A stretch of 64,000 bases of DNA from JAJRQY01 sp965224435 (GTDB taxonomy: Bacteria; Actinomycetota; Acidimicrobiia; Acidimicrobiales; SZUA-35). The notes below the pieces were generated by a model. That model did no database searches. It had not been told where the DNA came from and saw only the letters and a list, made by a program, of their open reading frames with translations. The number at the start of each line of letters is the position of its first letter. Position 1 is the first letter of the stretch. Shown here in pieces: positions 35,728 through 44,880 of this stretch. Made by a program: the position numbers and the translations under genes. The stretch is taken from the NCBI GenBank assembly GCA_965224435.1, contig OZ245048.1, positions 3,720,001 through 3,784,000 of the forward strand. The letters are read 5' to 3'.

Positions 35728-36396
35728 ATGAACGCTACCGAGCTGTACCGCGTCGTACAGGCAACGACCATCGAACTCTGCTCAACCATGAGCGCCGAAG
35801 AAACCGAAGCCGCGGTCCCAACCTGCCCCGACTGGACCCCGCGTGATGTGCTGGCCCACGTGGTTGGTATCTGTGCCGACTTCAAGGCTGATCGTCGAGA
35901 GGGATCTGGCGGCGACGCCTGGACAGCTGCTCAGGTTGCCTCACGGTCCAACGACAGTGTCGAGCAACTCGTTCAAGAGTGGAACGATCAGTATGACTAC
36001 ATCAACGAGCTCTTTGCCGACAAGCCCGATCTAGCTTGGGCGCTGGTTGCTGACCTGGTAACCCACGAGCACGACATCCGCCTGGCTCTCAATCAGCCGG
36101 GAATTCAGGAGAGCGAAGCCATCACGGCGTCGGGCCAAAGGTACGTCGATCGATTCCTTGATCGAATCAACGAGTCTGAGCTTGCTTCTCTCGCTGTCGA
36201 GTTGGACGGAGAGCAACAGGGCCCAGCCGATGTCGACGTGGTACTCCGAGGAACGGCCTTTGAGATTCTTCGGGCTTGTACCGGACGACGGAGCCGAAGC
36301 CAGATCGAAGCCATGGACTGGAGCGGGGACCCGAGTGAACACATTGAAATGATTAGTAGCTACGGGCCACCATCTACCGACGACATTCACGAATAG
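35728..36396 (+). CDS. Maleylpyruvate isomerase (mycothiol-dependent) family protein
   Basis: The 222-residue protein has the actinobacterial MDMPI/DinB-like N-terminal fold: VPTCPDWTPRDVLAHVVGICADF near residue 30 with the metal-binding His, and LVTHEHDIRLAL near 110 with the His pair. A small C-terminal domain follows. Members often use mycothiol or bind zinc, though most have no proven substrate. An alpha/beta hydrolase gene starts nine bases after its stop. Confidence 0.8.
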   Translation: MNATELYRVVQATTIELCSTMSAEETEAAVPTCPDWTPRDVLAHVVGICADFKADRREGSGGDAWTAAQVASRSNDSVEQLVQEWNDQYDYINELFADKPDLAWALVADLVTHEHDIRLALNQPGIQESEAITASGQRYVDRFLDRINESELASLAVELDGEQQGPADVDVVLRGTAFEILRACTGRRSRSQIEAMDWSGDPSEHIEMISSYGPPSTDDIHE

Positions 36397-36405
36397 ATCA
36401 AAGTC

Positions 36406-37143
36406 ATGAGCCAATCAGCAAACTCATCTGCCGAGAAGCCGCCATCCGATAGCCAAGCTGAGCACACGCCACTCAGCAAGCTTGGGGTCCTGGCCAAGCA
36501 GACCGTTCGCTATGACGATGATCTTGATCATGTCGAGATTTACACCATGCGTGGCTTGTTGACGATTCTGCGCCACGGCCCAGTCGATGCCACTGATGTG
36601 GTGGTTTGTGTTGGTGGAGCCATGGGTGGTCTGCTCGGCCCGGACGGAGGGGTGTACCACCAGCTTGGACAGGCCCTGGCCAATAATGGCATCGGTGTGC
36701 AGCGCCTCAGTTATCGCCAGCCAAACGATCTGCAAGCCTGTGTTCATGACACATTGGCGACCATCGAGATGGCATCACAGCAAGGCGCGAAACGGTTCGT
36801 GCTGCTCGGCCATTCCTTCGGTGGTGCGGTGGTAATCCAGACTGCGGCCCTACTTCCAGCCGAGACCGTTCCTGCGGTCGTCACCTTCGCCACACAGTCC
36901 GGGGGCTGTGAAGTCGCCGACCAACTTGCGGACCGGGACCTGCTCTTCTTCCACGGAACTTCTGACACCATCTTGCCCCACTATTCCAGTGAGATGGTCC
37001 AGATGTTGGCTGGTACCGGAGAGGTTGTCTTGCTTGACGGGGCCGACCATCTACTGCATCCCGCTGGGCCAGAAATACTGGATCGCCTTCTGACCCACAT
37101 CCCAGCTGTCTTCACTCATGCCGCGGAGCAACGAACCACTTAG
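36406..37143 (+). CDS. Alpha/beta hydrolase
   Basis: The 245-residue protein has the nucleophile elbow GHSFGG near residue 130, an Asp in LFFHGTSDTILPH and the final His in LLDGADHLLHP, the alpha/beta hydrolase triad. The first 25 residues are polar and disordered-looking. It lies nine bases after the MDMPI-family gene, suggesting one transcript. Substrate unknown. Confidence 0.82.
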   Translation: MSQSANSSAEKPPSDSQAEHTPLSKLGVLAKQTVRYDDDLDHVEIYTMRGLLTILRHGPVDATDVVVCVGGAMGGLLGPDGGVYHQLGQALANNGIGVQRLSYRQPNDLQACVHDTLATIEMASQQGAKRFVLLGHSFGGAVVIQTAALLPAETVPAVVTFATQSGGCEVADQLADRDLLFFHGTSDTILPHYSSEMVQMLAGTGEVVLLDGADHLLHPAGPEILDRLLTHIPAVFTHAAEQRTT

Positions 37144-37177
37144 ACGATTGATCGGAACCGGTAACACAGCAGGGCAA

Positions 37178-37654
37178 TCACCTTGTGACGGTTATCCACC
37201 AGGTGGTGTCGACCAACCCAACCGCTGTCACATCTGTCGAGCGCAGCGCGTGTTCCACGATCTCATCAGGTAAACGAACAGCATGGTCCAGCACATAGTG
37301 GGCCAGACCTTCGGGCCACTGGAAGACACCATCGGTGAATTCCTCGAAACCGTTCGGGGCACCACAGATGCGACACGGTGAGCATCCACAGCCCGCACCA
37401 ATCGGGCGCCCAGCATTGAGGTAATTGGCAACAGACTTCCGCTGGTCCGTCGCCCAATCGGAGTCAATGAGGTTTGCTGGATCAGGCAAGTCTGGGCGGT
37501 CGTCATCGACCCAGTAGCCGATGACTCGTAAACGAGTCGGTGGTAGATCATCGGTCTCCGATACCTGGCAGACTTCGTTCGACTCGTCATGTGGCGACAT
37601 GAGCCAATCGTATTGCGCCAGCAAGTCTGGGGCACTTACCGTTGCCCGAAGCAA
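37178..37654 (-). CDS. Conserved actinobacterial-type protein of unknown function
   Basis: The 158-residue frame contains LRVIGYWVDDDRPDLPDPANLID, VANYLNAGRPIGAG and GCGCSPCRICGAPNGFEEFTDG, VFQWPEGLAHYVLDHAVRLPDE. The cluster of four cysteines near residue 95 could bind a metal. I recall similar uncharacterised proteins with this SPCRxCGAPNG core but no function. The start is uncertain: TTG at 37654 or ATG at 37600, neither with a Shine-Dalgarno site. It follows the vWA lipoprotein gene by about 27 bases. Confidence 0.7.
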   Translation of the reverse strand: MLRATVSAPDLLAQYDWLMSPHDESNEVCQVSETDDLPPTRLRVIGYWVDDDRPDLPDPANLIDSDWATDQRKSVANYLNAGRPIGAGCGCSPCRICGAPNGFEEFTDGVFQWPEGLAHYVLDHAVRLPDEIVEHALRSTDVTAVGLVDTTWWITVTR

Positions 37655-37681
37655 TGCCAGGCGCTGCCTGGGCGAGGTCGG

Positions 37682-38953
37682 CTATCGGTTGAGTGGTTCC
37701 AACTCTTCCATGACCAGACGAACGATCAAGTCGTTGAGGGGGAGCTCGTTATAGTCAGCTTCAGAGATATCAGTGGATGAGCCAAGAGCGGCAGAGCCAC
37801 CGGCACCGTAGCTCAGGAAGACAAAGCGAGAACCGGTGAACTGCGCCATCTGGCGGAACACGTACTCCGCATCGTCTTCCGAACCCGACGAAGCAATGGG
37901 GAAGATCTTGATGCCACGAGCAGCCGCGCTGCGAAGAGAGTTGTCATAGGGCTGCTCAACGTCACGCTCAACCTGTGGTGGGGCATCGGCAACAATGAAG
38001 ATGATCTGGGTAGTCGAGTCCGTCGCCCGCCAGGTTGGGATGTTCATGGCGTCAGCCAAGCCTTCATCCAACGCCTCGGGAATGTCGCCCCCACCATCTG
38101 CCTGCACCTCGTTGAGAGCGTCTCGGAACTCGTCGATGTCGCCAGTGAGGTCAAAGGTCTCCGAAACATAGGCATCGCCCTGGTCTCGATAGTGAGTCAG
38201 ACCAAGTCGAACATTTGGCCGTGACGGCAGGTCATCGAGGCGTTCAGCGACATTGTCGATAGTGGTACGAAGTTGCTCGATCTCATCAGCCATGGAGCCG
38301 GTGGCATCCAACAAGAAGATGATGTCGAGGTCGGCGGAGTCGAATCGTTGTTGGCTGTCGTTCAGCTGAAGAGTGTCGACACCAGGATCGGAGCGATCAA
38401 GCTTGAGGGTGTCGCTTTGGCCGACCTGTACTTCCAGAATGTCTTGAGGCTCGATCCGGCCATACGCACCCGGGTGAATGTAGACAATGCCGTCATTGCC
38501 AGCTCGAACTTCGGCTTGCGGCTCACCATCGGCCAGCACCGTGACCAACGCATTGGCTACCGGTCGATTGTCGGCGTCAACGATCTGGACCGTGTGCCGC
38601 TCATCAATGTCCAGCGAACGGACCGGCAGGCCCGACTGCAAGAACTGATCTCGGTAGGCCAAGTAAGCCGGGAAGTCGGCATTGTCGTCAACAGAGCCGG
38701 CTTTCAGAGCAGGTTCCTGCTGGCTGTTCCCGGGAGCGTCTGGCTCCTCATATTCATCGGCGCTGTCATCTGCGGCCCCAGCGATTGCTTCATCAACCTC
38801 TTCGAACTTCTCGGCACCATCATCGCCGCCGGAACCGCCGCAGGCGGCTGCCGCCATACTCAATCCAAGGAGGACTGCAAGACCCTTGCGACGGTTGCGC
38901 TTGGCCGCGCCCGTATCAAGAGGAGTGGAAATCGTTGCCGCTGTGTTACCCAT
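37682..38953 (-). CDS. vWA-domain lipoprotein
   Basis: The 423-residue protein has a late lipoprotein signal (RKGLAVLLGLSMAAAACGG, cysteine near residue 39). An acidic linker, a carboxypeptidase-regulatory-like beta segment (VQIVDADNRPVANALVTVLADG, about 120-150) and a von Willebrand A domain follow. The metal-binding MIDAS motif is DATGSM near residue 220, with a conserved Thr and Asp further on. It would act at the cell surface, binding a protein partner. ATG 38953 follows a GGAG; a GTG at 38959 is in frame. Confidence 0.82.
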   Translation of the reverse strand: MGNTAATISTPLDTGAAKRNRRKGLAVLLGLSMAAAACGGSGGDDGAEKFEEVDEAIAGAADDSADEYEEPDAPGNSQQEPALKAGSVDDNADFPAYLAYRDQFLQSGLPVRSLDIDERHTVQIVDADNRPVANALVTVLADGEPQAEVRAGNDGIVYIHPGAYGRIEPQDILEVQVGQSDTLKLDRSDPGVDTLQLNDSQQRFDSADLDIIFLLDATGSMADEIEQLRTTIDNVAERLDDLPSRPNVRLGLTHYRDQGDAYVSETFDLTGDIDEFRDALNEVQADGGGDIPEALDEGLADAMNIPTWRATDSTTQIIFIVADAPPQVERDVEQPYDNSLRSAAARGIKIFPIASSGSEDDAEYVFRQMAQFTGSRFVFLSYGAGGSAALGSSTDISEADYNELPLNDLIVRLVMEELEPLNR

Positions 38954-39205
38954 GGCCACTCCGTCGGCCGGTTCTCCCCAGAACTAAGGAGGCTCACTAA
39001 CTAGCAACACAACAACCCATCTTGGCCTACGGTGACTGAATGCAGAATGGAATAGAAGAAGGCTGGATCGAGCCGCCGACAAGAACCCGACTGACATCAG
39101 CAGCGCAGCACACGGCAAGCAGGCCCACCAGTGAGGTGTTGGACCAGGATCGAAATGGTCCAGTCGAAGGCAACTCTGCAGCTCTGGCCGATCAGGAGAA
39201 CTCAA

Positions 39206-40087
39206 ATGACTGCTGAACTGAAGTTTGGGTGGCTTTCACCAGTCATCGGGAATCGTTGGAGCGATCACCAGCCCATCGTCATTCACCAGGAGCAGCACAT
39301 CCTGCCAACGGCAATGGCTCACTTCGACTCGCTCTGGATCGCCGATCACTTCTACGGCTTTGACGCCAAGACCGACCCATTTCTTGAAGGCTGGACCACC
39401 CTGACCTGGTTGGCCGCCAAGTTCCCCGACGTCTTGTTGTGCCACCATGTGCTCGGCCACGGCTACCGACCACCGGCGCTCACCGCAAAGATGGCAGCAA
39501 CTCTGCAAACCTTGTCCGGCGGACGATTCATGCTTGGTATCGGAGCTGGCTGGCGAGAAGCCGAATATCTGGCTTATGGCTATGACTTCCCCAAACCATC
39601 TGTCCGTTTCGCCCAGCTGGAAGAGGTCATCACCATCTGTCGAAAGATGTGGACCGAAGACGAGCCGAGCTTTGACGGCAAGTACTTCCAGATCGACGGA
39701 GCCGCATCTTCGCCGCTACCCGAAGTCGTGCCACCTATCTGTGTTGGTGCATCGGGCGAGAAGGTTGGGCTACCCCTGGTTGGGCGACTCGCCGACATGT
39801 GGAACGGCACGTCACGCGGCACCGACGAAGACTTCAAGCGCAGACTTGGCATCGTGCAGGACTCAGCTGCCGCGGCAGGGCGTGACCCTGGGAGCATCGA
39901 GGTCAGCACCACCTTGGAGAAGGCTCTGCCCGAGAACGATGCTGAAGCCGCTGAGCTTCTGGACTTGCTTGGCCATTGGGCCGAACTGGGTATCCAGCAT
40001 TTCGTGATGGATTTTGGTCACCCACCAACTGACGAGCACATCTTGCGCTTCGTCGAACAGGTGATGGATCCGCTCAGGGCTCGCTAA
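39206..40087 (+). CDS. Luciferase-like (probably F420-dependent) oxidoreductase
   Basis: The 293-residue LLM protein shows FDSLWIADHFYGF, TLTWLAAKFPDVLLCHHVLG, LSGGRFMLGIGAGWREAEYLAYG, PICVGASGEKVGLPLVGRLADMWN and HFVMDFGHPPTDEH. These match F420-dependent LLM enzymes such as glucose-6-phosphate dehydrogenase-like proteins. The ATG at 39206 has GGAGAA at correct distance. It is convergent with the AceE-like gene. Substrate unknown. Confidence 0.87.
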   Translation: MTAELKFGWLSPVIGNRWSDHQPIVIHQEQHILPTAMAHFDSLWIADHFYGFDAKTDPFLEGWTTLTWLAAKFPDVLLCHHVLGHGYRPPALTAKMAATLQTLSGGRFMLGIGAGWREAEYLAYGYDFPKPSVRFAQLEEVITICRKMWTEDEPSFDGKYFQIDGAASSPLPEVVPPICVGASGEKVGLPLVGRLADMWNGTSRGTDEDFKRRLGIVQDSAAAAGRDPGSIEVSTTLEKALPENDAEAAELLDLLGHWAELGIQHFVMDFGHPPTDEHILRFVEQVMDPLRAR

Positions 40088-40096
40088 AGCTGGGAT

Positions 40097-42460
40097 CTAC
40101 GTCTGTTCGATAGCAAGCAAGGCAGCGTTCACGATATGGCCGGCCGAGATACCGGTGATGTCATGAAGGTCCTCAACCGTCCCCGACTCACCAAAACGGT
40201 CAACCCCGAGCGCGGTCTGCGGCGTACCAAGCGCCGAACCAATCCAGGCCAGTGCGTGGCTGGCAGCATCATGCACACTGACAACCGGGCGCTCTCGTTC
40301 AGCAACCGGGACCAGCCGGTGGATCAAGCTGGCTTCGCTATCAACATTTTCTCCGACGGCACCAACCGACGAACAGGGGTTGTCATGTCGTTGTTGCCAG
40401 CTGCGGTATGTCCGGTCCGGACTGGTGAGGTGGACAACGGTGGCATCAACACCTTCGTGGTCCAGCTCTTGTGACGCGAGTAACGCATTGGGAATGGTCG
40501 CTCCGGTGGAGACGAGAGTGACTCCGGGCCGCTCTGTTACTGGTACCGATAACAGCCGGTAACCGCCGGCGATCACGAGGTCTCGCAGTTCGGACTCACC
40601 GTGCGCCACCAGAGCGGCAGCAAATGGCGCTTGGTCAATGGGACGAGTGGAGAGTCGCAGGTAGCAGCTCTGACCATCAACCAAGCCCAGTCGATCGAGG
40701 GCATCACACAGCAGCCAGTCAACTTCAGCGGCATAGGTCGGCTCCACATAGTGCATTCCGGGAAGTTCCATCCCAACCGAGGCAGTGATGGTCGACTGAT
40801 GGGCGCCACCTTCGGGTGCGAGCGTCACTCCGGAAGGAGTGCCAGTTACGATGAAACGAGAATCGTTGTAGAGCGAATAGATCAGGGCATCCAGTCCACG
40901 CAACACAAATGGGTCATAGACGGTGCCCACCGGCAGCAGATGCTCACCGTGGTGATCATGACTGAGGCCAAGCTGGCCGAGCATCATGAACAGGTTCATC
41001 TCCGAAATGCCAAGCTCAATGTGTTGGCCTTTCGGCGACGGAGCCCACTTCAGGAGGCGGTCCGCTCCCCCATGGTCCTCTCGCTCATCGGGCGAAAACA
41101 CGCCCCGCTTGTTGATCCAGCCACCGAGATTGGTGGAGATGGAAACATCGGGTGCAGTGGTAACGATACGTTCCTTCACCCCATCAATGTCGGCCAGGCG
41201 AGCCAAGGTTCGACCAAAGGCCTCTTGAGTCGAGGTCGTGCCGGACAGCTGTGGTTTGGCCGTTGAGATCGGGACTGGTGGCCGAGGCCGGGGTACCGGA
41301 TCTGGGTTGTTGATGGAGCCACCGACCTTGTTACAAAGCTGGCCGGCAGCGCTGACGGGATCAAGGCGGTCCCATTCAGTTTCCGAGGTCAAACCGCTAG
41401 CGGTTCGCAGATCATCAATCTGGTCAGAACTCAATAGAGCTGAGTGATTCATTGGGTCACCGGCAATTGGCAGGCTCCACCCTTTCACCGTGTAGGCAAA
41501 GACCACGCTCGGCCTTGTCGATACCAGGTCACATTCCCGGAAGGTGTCCACCAACAAGCCGAGGTCATGACCACCAAGATCAGTCACCAACGACTTGAGG
41601 GAAACATCGTCCATCTCGCGAGCCAACTTCTTGACTGCCTTGTCCGCACCGGTCAAGAACTTGTGGCGAAGTTCACTTCCGTCCAAGGCGAACATGGCTT
41701 GGTAGGCCTCGTTCGACATCTCGTCGATGCGGTCACGCAGCGCATCCCCACCCGGTTCCTTGAACGCGGCCATCAGCTGCGATCCGTACTTCGCTTCGGT
41801 GACATGCCAGCCAGCATCAGCGAAGAACTGCTGCAAGCGGATGGCGTGAATGTCGGGGATGACCCGGTCCAAGCTTTGCCGGTTGAGGTCAACAACCAGG
41901 GTGACGTTGGCCAGACCAGCTGTTGTTGGGTCAGCGATTGCTTCCCAAACATTGCCTTCGTCCAGTTCAGCATCACCAACGGTGGCAATGAACCGGGCAG
42001 CTGGTTGCTCACCAAAGTGGGCATCGACATAGCGGCGGGTGGCGGCCGAGAACAAGGGAGCCACCGCGCCAAGGCCGACCGAGCCGGTGGAAAAGTCCGA
42101 AACATCGGGGTCTTTGGTTCGAGATGGGTACGCCTGAAGTCCTCCGCGCTGACGCAGGGTGGTGAGGTAGGACCGATCAAGTTCACCAGTGAGATACTTG
42201 ATGGCGTGATAGACGGGGGAAGCGTGGGGCTTGATGGCCACCTTGTCCTCCCCACCAATGTGGGCGAACCAGAGGGCCGTCATGATTGACACCATGGAGG
42301 CGCACGAGGCCTGGTGACCGCCAACCTTGACTTCGGACCTGGGACGTCGATTGGCCTCGTCAATCATCCGCGTTGCCAGCCACAGGACACGACGTTCAAT
42401 CGCCTGCAGGGTCTCTATCTCGGTGTCAGTGAAAGGCCGGCTAAGTGGCTGGGTACTCAT
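40097..42460 (-). CDS. Thiamine-diphosphate E1 of AceE/transketolase type
   Basis: The 787-residue protein resembles homodimeric pyruvate dehydrogenase E1: RPRSEVKVGGHQASCASM (N-terminal), GDAELDEGNVWEA near residue 165 then VVDLNRQSLDRV (thiamine diphosphate and Mg binding), FAYTVKGWSLPIAGD, and a transketolase-type pyrimidine domain (ELGISEMNLFMMLGQLG, EGGAHQSTITASVG). It is shorter than AceE (about 887). No E2 or E3 gene is near, so the acceptor is unclear and another 2-oxo acid is possible. It is downstream of the nitrilase by six bases and so is co-transcribed with nitrilase and MFS genes. Confidence 0.82.
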   Translation of the reverse strand: MSTQPLSRPFTDTEIETLQAIERRVLWLATRMIDEANRRPRSEVKVGGHQASCASMVSIMTALWFAHIGGEDKVAIKPHASPVYHAIKYLTGELDRSYLTTLRQRGGLQAYPSRTKDPDVSDFSTGSVGLGAVAPLFSAATRRYVDAHFGEQPAARFIATVGDAELDEGNVWEAIADPTTAGLANVTLVVDLNRQSLDRVIPDIHAIRLQQFFADAGWHVTEAKYGSQLMAAFKEPGGDALRDRIDEMSNEAYQAMFALDGSELRHKFLTGADKAVKKLAREMDDVSLKSLVTDLGGHDLGLLVDTFRECDLVSTRPSVVFAYTVKGWSLPIAGDPMNHSALLSSDQIDDLRTASGLTSETEWDRLDPVSAAGQLCNKVGGSINNPDPVPRPRPPVPISTAKPQLSGTTSTQEAFGRTLARLADIDGVKERIVTTAPDVSISTNLGGWINKRGVFSPDEREDHGGADRLLKWAPSPKGQHIELGISEMNLFMMLGQLGLSHDHHGEHLLPVGTVYDPFVLRGLDALIYSLYNDSRFIVTGTPSGVTLAPEGGAHQSTITASVGMELPGMHYVEPTYAAEVDWLLCDALDRLGLVDGQSCYLRLSTRPIDQAPFAAALVAHGESELRDLVIAGGYRLLSVPVTERPGVTLVSTGATIPNALLASQELDHEGVDATVVHLTSPDRTYRSWQQRHDNPCSSVGAVGENVDSEASLIHRLVPVAERERPVVSVHDAASHALAWIGSALGTPQTALGVDRFGESGTVEDLHDITGISAGHIVNAALLAIEQT

Positions 42461-42466
42461 GGCTAA

Positions 42467-43459
42467 TCAGGCGTGGTCATCGAAAACCACCGTGCTTTGC
42501 CGGCTGCGGTCGACGTGGAGTTGGGTGACATCCGGTCGAGAGTAGTGTCCGGCCAAGTCGAAGTTCTGGCGTTCTTCGCGGACCCTGGTGTGGTCAATCT
42601 CGACCGTGAACAACCCTTCGGTTTCCAAGACTGGTTCCAGCAGCCACTTACCATCGGGGCCAGCGACACATGAGCCGCCGTTGCCGAAGTAGCCAATGGA
42701 GTCTGCAACTTCCAACAACTCGTCTCGGAAGGGTGTGCCGACCGGGATGTCCTCACCTTGAAGCAAGCCTGAGACCGAAACCACAAAGGACCGGGACTCA
42801 AAGGCAATGAACCGGGTGATGTCCTCGGTATTGCGGACCTGGCCGGGCCATACAGCGATGTGCAGGTTCTCACCCTGGCCATACAGGGCGGCCCGAGCCA
42901 AAGGCATCCAGTTCTCATAGCAGTTCAAGCCGCCGACCCGGAAGGCTCCGAGGTCATGCACCCGTAGACCGTGGCCGTCACCAGCGGCCCAGGCCAGGCG
43001 TTCTTCATAGGTGGGCTGCAGCTTGCGGTGGACCGATTGGATCTGTCCTTCTTGATCAATGTAGACCAGCGAGCAATAGAGGCTGTGGCCACCGCGGTCG
43101 GCCGGCCGTTCCATGATGCCGACGTAGGCGGCGATCTTGCGGTCAGCACAAATGCTCTGGATAGCAGCCAGGTCGCCACGCTCGACCACGACTCCCTGGT
43201 CCAGGTAGTGGGCAAACATCTCCTTCTGCGGGCCGTGGTTGAAACGGGCGCCATCGGTGAGTTCAAGCCAGAAGGGGTAGCCGGGGGCCAAGGCTTCGCC
43301 GAACACAACCAGTTGACAGCCGTCGTTTGCGGAGTCACTGACATAGCCCGCCATCTTGTCCAGGGTGGCGTCTCGGTCCAGCCAGACCGGGGCCATCTGG
43401 ACGAGCCCAACCTTCAACTTGTCATCCATCTTGTCGGCCATCTTGTCGTCCGTGGTCAT
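42467..43459 (-). CDS. Carbon-nitrogen hydrolase (nitrilase family)
   Basis: The 330-residue protein has the nitrilase triad: Glu in VVFGEALAPGYPFW near residue 50, Lys in HRKLQPTYEER near 135 and Cys in GGLNCYENWMP near 168. The CYENWMP context is that of aliphatic/aryl nitrilases rather than amidases. Its ATG at 43459 overlaps the stop of the MFS gene (ATGA), which fixes the start. The first residues carry a 12-base repeat encoding Asp-Lys-Met units. With the AceE-like E1 downstream it may form acids that feed a 2-oxo acid route; that is inference. Confidence 0.88.
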   Translation of the reverse strand: MTTDDKMADKMDDKLKVGLVQMAPVWLDRDATLDKMAGYVSDSANDGCQLVVFGEALAPGYPFWLELTDGARFNHGPQKEMFAHYLDQGVVVERGDLAAIQSICADRKIAAYVGIMERPADRGGHSLYCSLVYIDQEGQIQSVHRKLQPTYEERLAWAAGDGHGLRVHDLGAFRVGGLNCYENWMPLARAALYGQGENLHIAVWPGQVRNTEDITRFIAFESRSFVVSVSGLLQGEDIPVGTPFRDELLEVADSIGYFGNGGSCVAGPDGKWLLEPVLETEGLFTVEIDHTRVREERQNFDLAGHYSRPDVTQLHVDRSRQSTVVFDDHA

Positions 43460-44703
43460 GTATCGGAGGTTAGCGCAGCGGTGCCGGGCCAAGCCTCGCC
43501 TTCCATTGCTGGCCGGATCCACAAAGCACCTTCCAGCAGTACCGCGACACCAGTGCCAAGGATGACCCAGCGGGCGTCGAAGGCGCTCAGGAGTGGGGCG
43601 GCAGCGAATGAACCTGTGGCCATGCCCAGTGCATTGGCCACTCCCAGACCGGCGAAGGCTCGGCCGCGCTGTTTCTCGGCGATGCGGCTGACGAAGAAGG
43701 TCTCGGCATTCACGAACTCAGGACCGAGCAGGACGCCCCACACGAACCACGAGATTGCTAACACGGCAGGCCACTCGACTGCTCCGCCAATGGCACAGGC
43801 CACAGCATAAAACGGGGTGGCGTAGAGGATGATCCTAGGAAGCGGCATGGAGAAGGTATGTCCGCCAGCAAGCCCAAGACCAACCGCGCTGCCGATTCCG
43901 AAAGCACTGATCGCAGCTCCGTACCAATAGCCGGCTGCATCGAGGTCTCGTTCGACGAAGACCAGGGCAGCGGCCATCATCAATCCGACCGTCACCATGA
44001 CCAGGGTCGTGTGCACAACCATGCGCCGAACACCCGGAGTGTGCAGGGCAATTCCCATTCCCGAAGTGAGGTCCTTCACCGCTTCACCGACAGGCAGGCC
44101 ATCAAATTCAGCTCGTCGCTCCTCATAGTCAGCGTCGAGATTGCGAACACCGATGAGGATGACAAAGGCAATGGCGAAGGTCACCGCGTTCAAGGCCAGA
44201 GCCTCCCGAGCACCGATGAGGGCGACGGTCAGGGCACCAATTCCGGGACCGATAGTGATGGAGACTGCCTGCACCAGGCGACGAATGGTGACCACTTGTT
44301 GCAGGTCGCCTTCGGCTTGTCCGGGGACCATGGCATCAAAGGATGGGTTGTCGGCCATGCCTAGAGCTCGGGCACTGACACCGAAAGCGACAGCCAGCAA
44401 GAGCGGATCAACGGCAAACGCCAGGACCAACAAGATGCCGCGAATCACATAGCTGACCAGCAGGACCTTCTGTCGATCAAATACATCGGCAAAGACTCCA
44501 CCGAGCATGGCCAGCAATACACCGATACCCAGCTCGGCCCCAAAGGTCAGTGAGGTCCAAACTTCGGACTCGGTGCGGGCCCAAACGTAGAGAGGCAAGG
44601 CGACGAGGGAGATGCCGTCGCCCATCTCGGCCATGAATTGGGCGGTGACCATGCGCCGGAAACGCTTGCGGCGAAGGGGTGCGAAGACCGACGTGTCAGC
44701 CAC
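43456..44703 (-). CDS. MFS transporter, EntS-like
   Basis: The 415-residue protein has about 12 hydrophobic segments and the pattern of the MFS-3/EntS group: FRRMVTAQFMAEMGDGISLVALPLYVW at the N-terminus, a loop 2-3 motif GGVFADVFDRQKVLL and a second-half loop FVSRIAEKQRGRAFAGLG. It heads the MFS-nitrilase-AceE operon with ATGA overlap. It probably exports or imports a small organic compound handled by the nitrilase. Confidence 0.85.
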   Translation of the reverse strand: MADTSVFAPLRRKRFRRMVTAQFMAEMGDGISLVALPLYVWARTESEVWTSLTFGAELGIGVLLAMLGGVFADVFDRQKVLLVSYVIRGILLVLAFAVDPLLLAVAFGVSARALGMADNPSFDAMVPGQAEGDLQQVVTIRRLVQAVSITIGPGIGALTVALIGAREALALNAVTFAIAFVILIGVRNLDADYEERRAEFDGLPVGEAVKDLTSGMGIALHTPGVRRMVVHTTLVMVTVGLMMAAALVFVERDLDAAGYWYGAAISAFGIGSAVGLGLAGGHTFSMPLPRIILYATPFYAVACAIGGAVEWPAVLAISWFVWGVLLGPEFVNAETFFVSRIAEKQRGRAFAGLGVANALGMATGSFAAAPLLSAFDARWVILGTGVAVLLEGALWIRPAMEGEAWPGTAALTSDT

Positions 44704-44818
44704 AGGCGAAAGCCATCGTTGTTTCTGCGTGGCGAGGTGGGGCCAGATTCATTGTCGGGATTCTACGAGCGCCCAACGCTGGATCGGCTTGGCAACTCGC
44801 TGGCGCTCCAGGCCGACG

Positions 44819-44880
44819 TAACTCTCACGTAACAGGGGACGCGACATGGTGTCCTCACGGATCCTAGGAAAGAGAGTTAG
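44819..44880 (+). promoter_or_regulatory. Leader hairpin that may hide the ribosome site of the secreted-protein gene
   Basis: TAACTCTC (44819-44826) is exactly complementary to GAGAGTTA (44872-44879), just before the ATG at 44881. An inner GGGGAC/GTCCTC pair (44835-44840, 44851-44856) fits within the loop. The right arm covers part of the Shine-Dalgarno stretch GGAAAGAGAG, so pairing would hinder initiation. The transcription start is not known. Confidence 0.35.

Noticed and set aside
39040..39216. 58-codon open frame before the LLM gene
   Set aside because: It has an ATG but no Shine-Dalgarno site, no recognisable domain, and overlaps the well-supported start at 39206.
41444..42289. 281-codon plus-strand frame opposite the AceE-like gene
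   Set aside because: It is the antisense shadow of a gene with clear thiamine-enzyme motifs.
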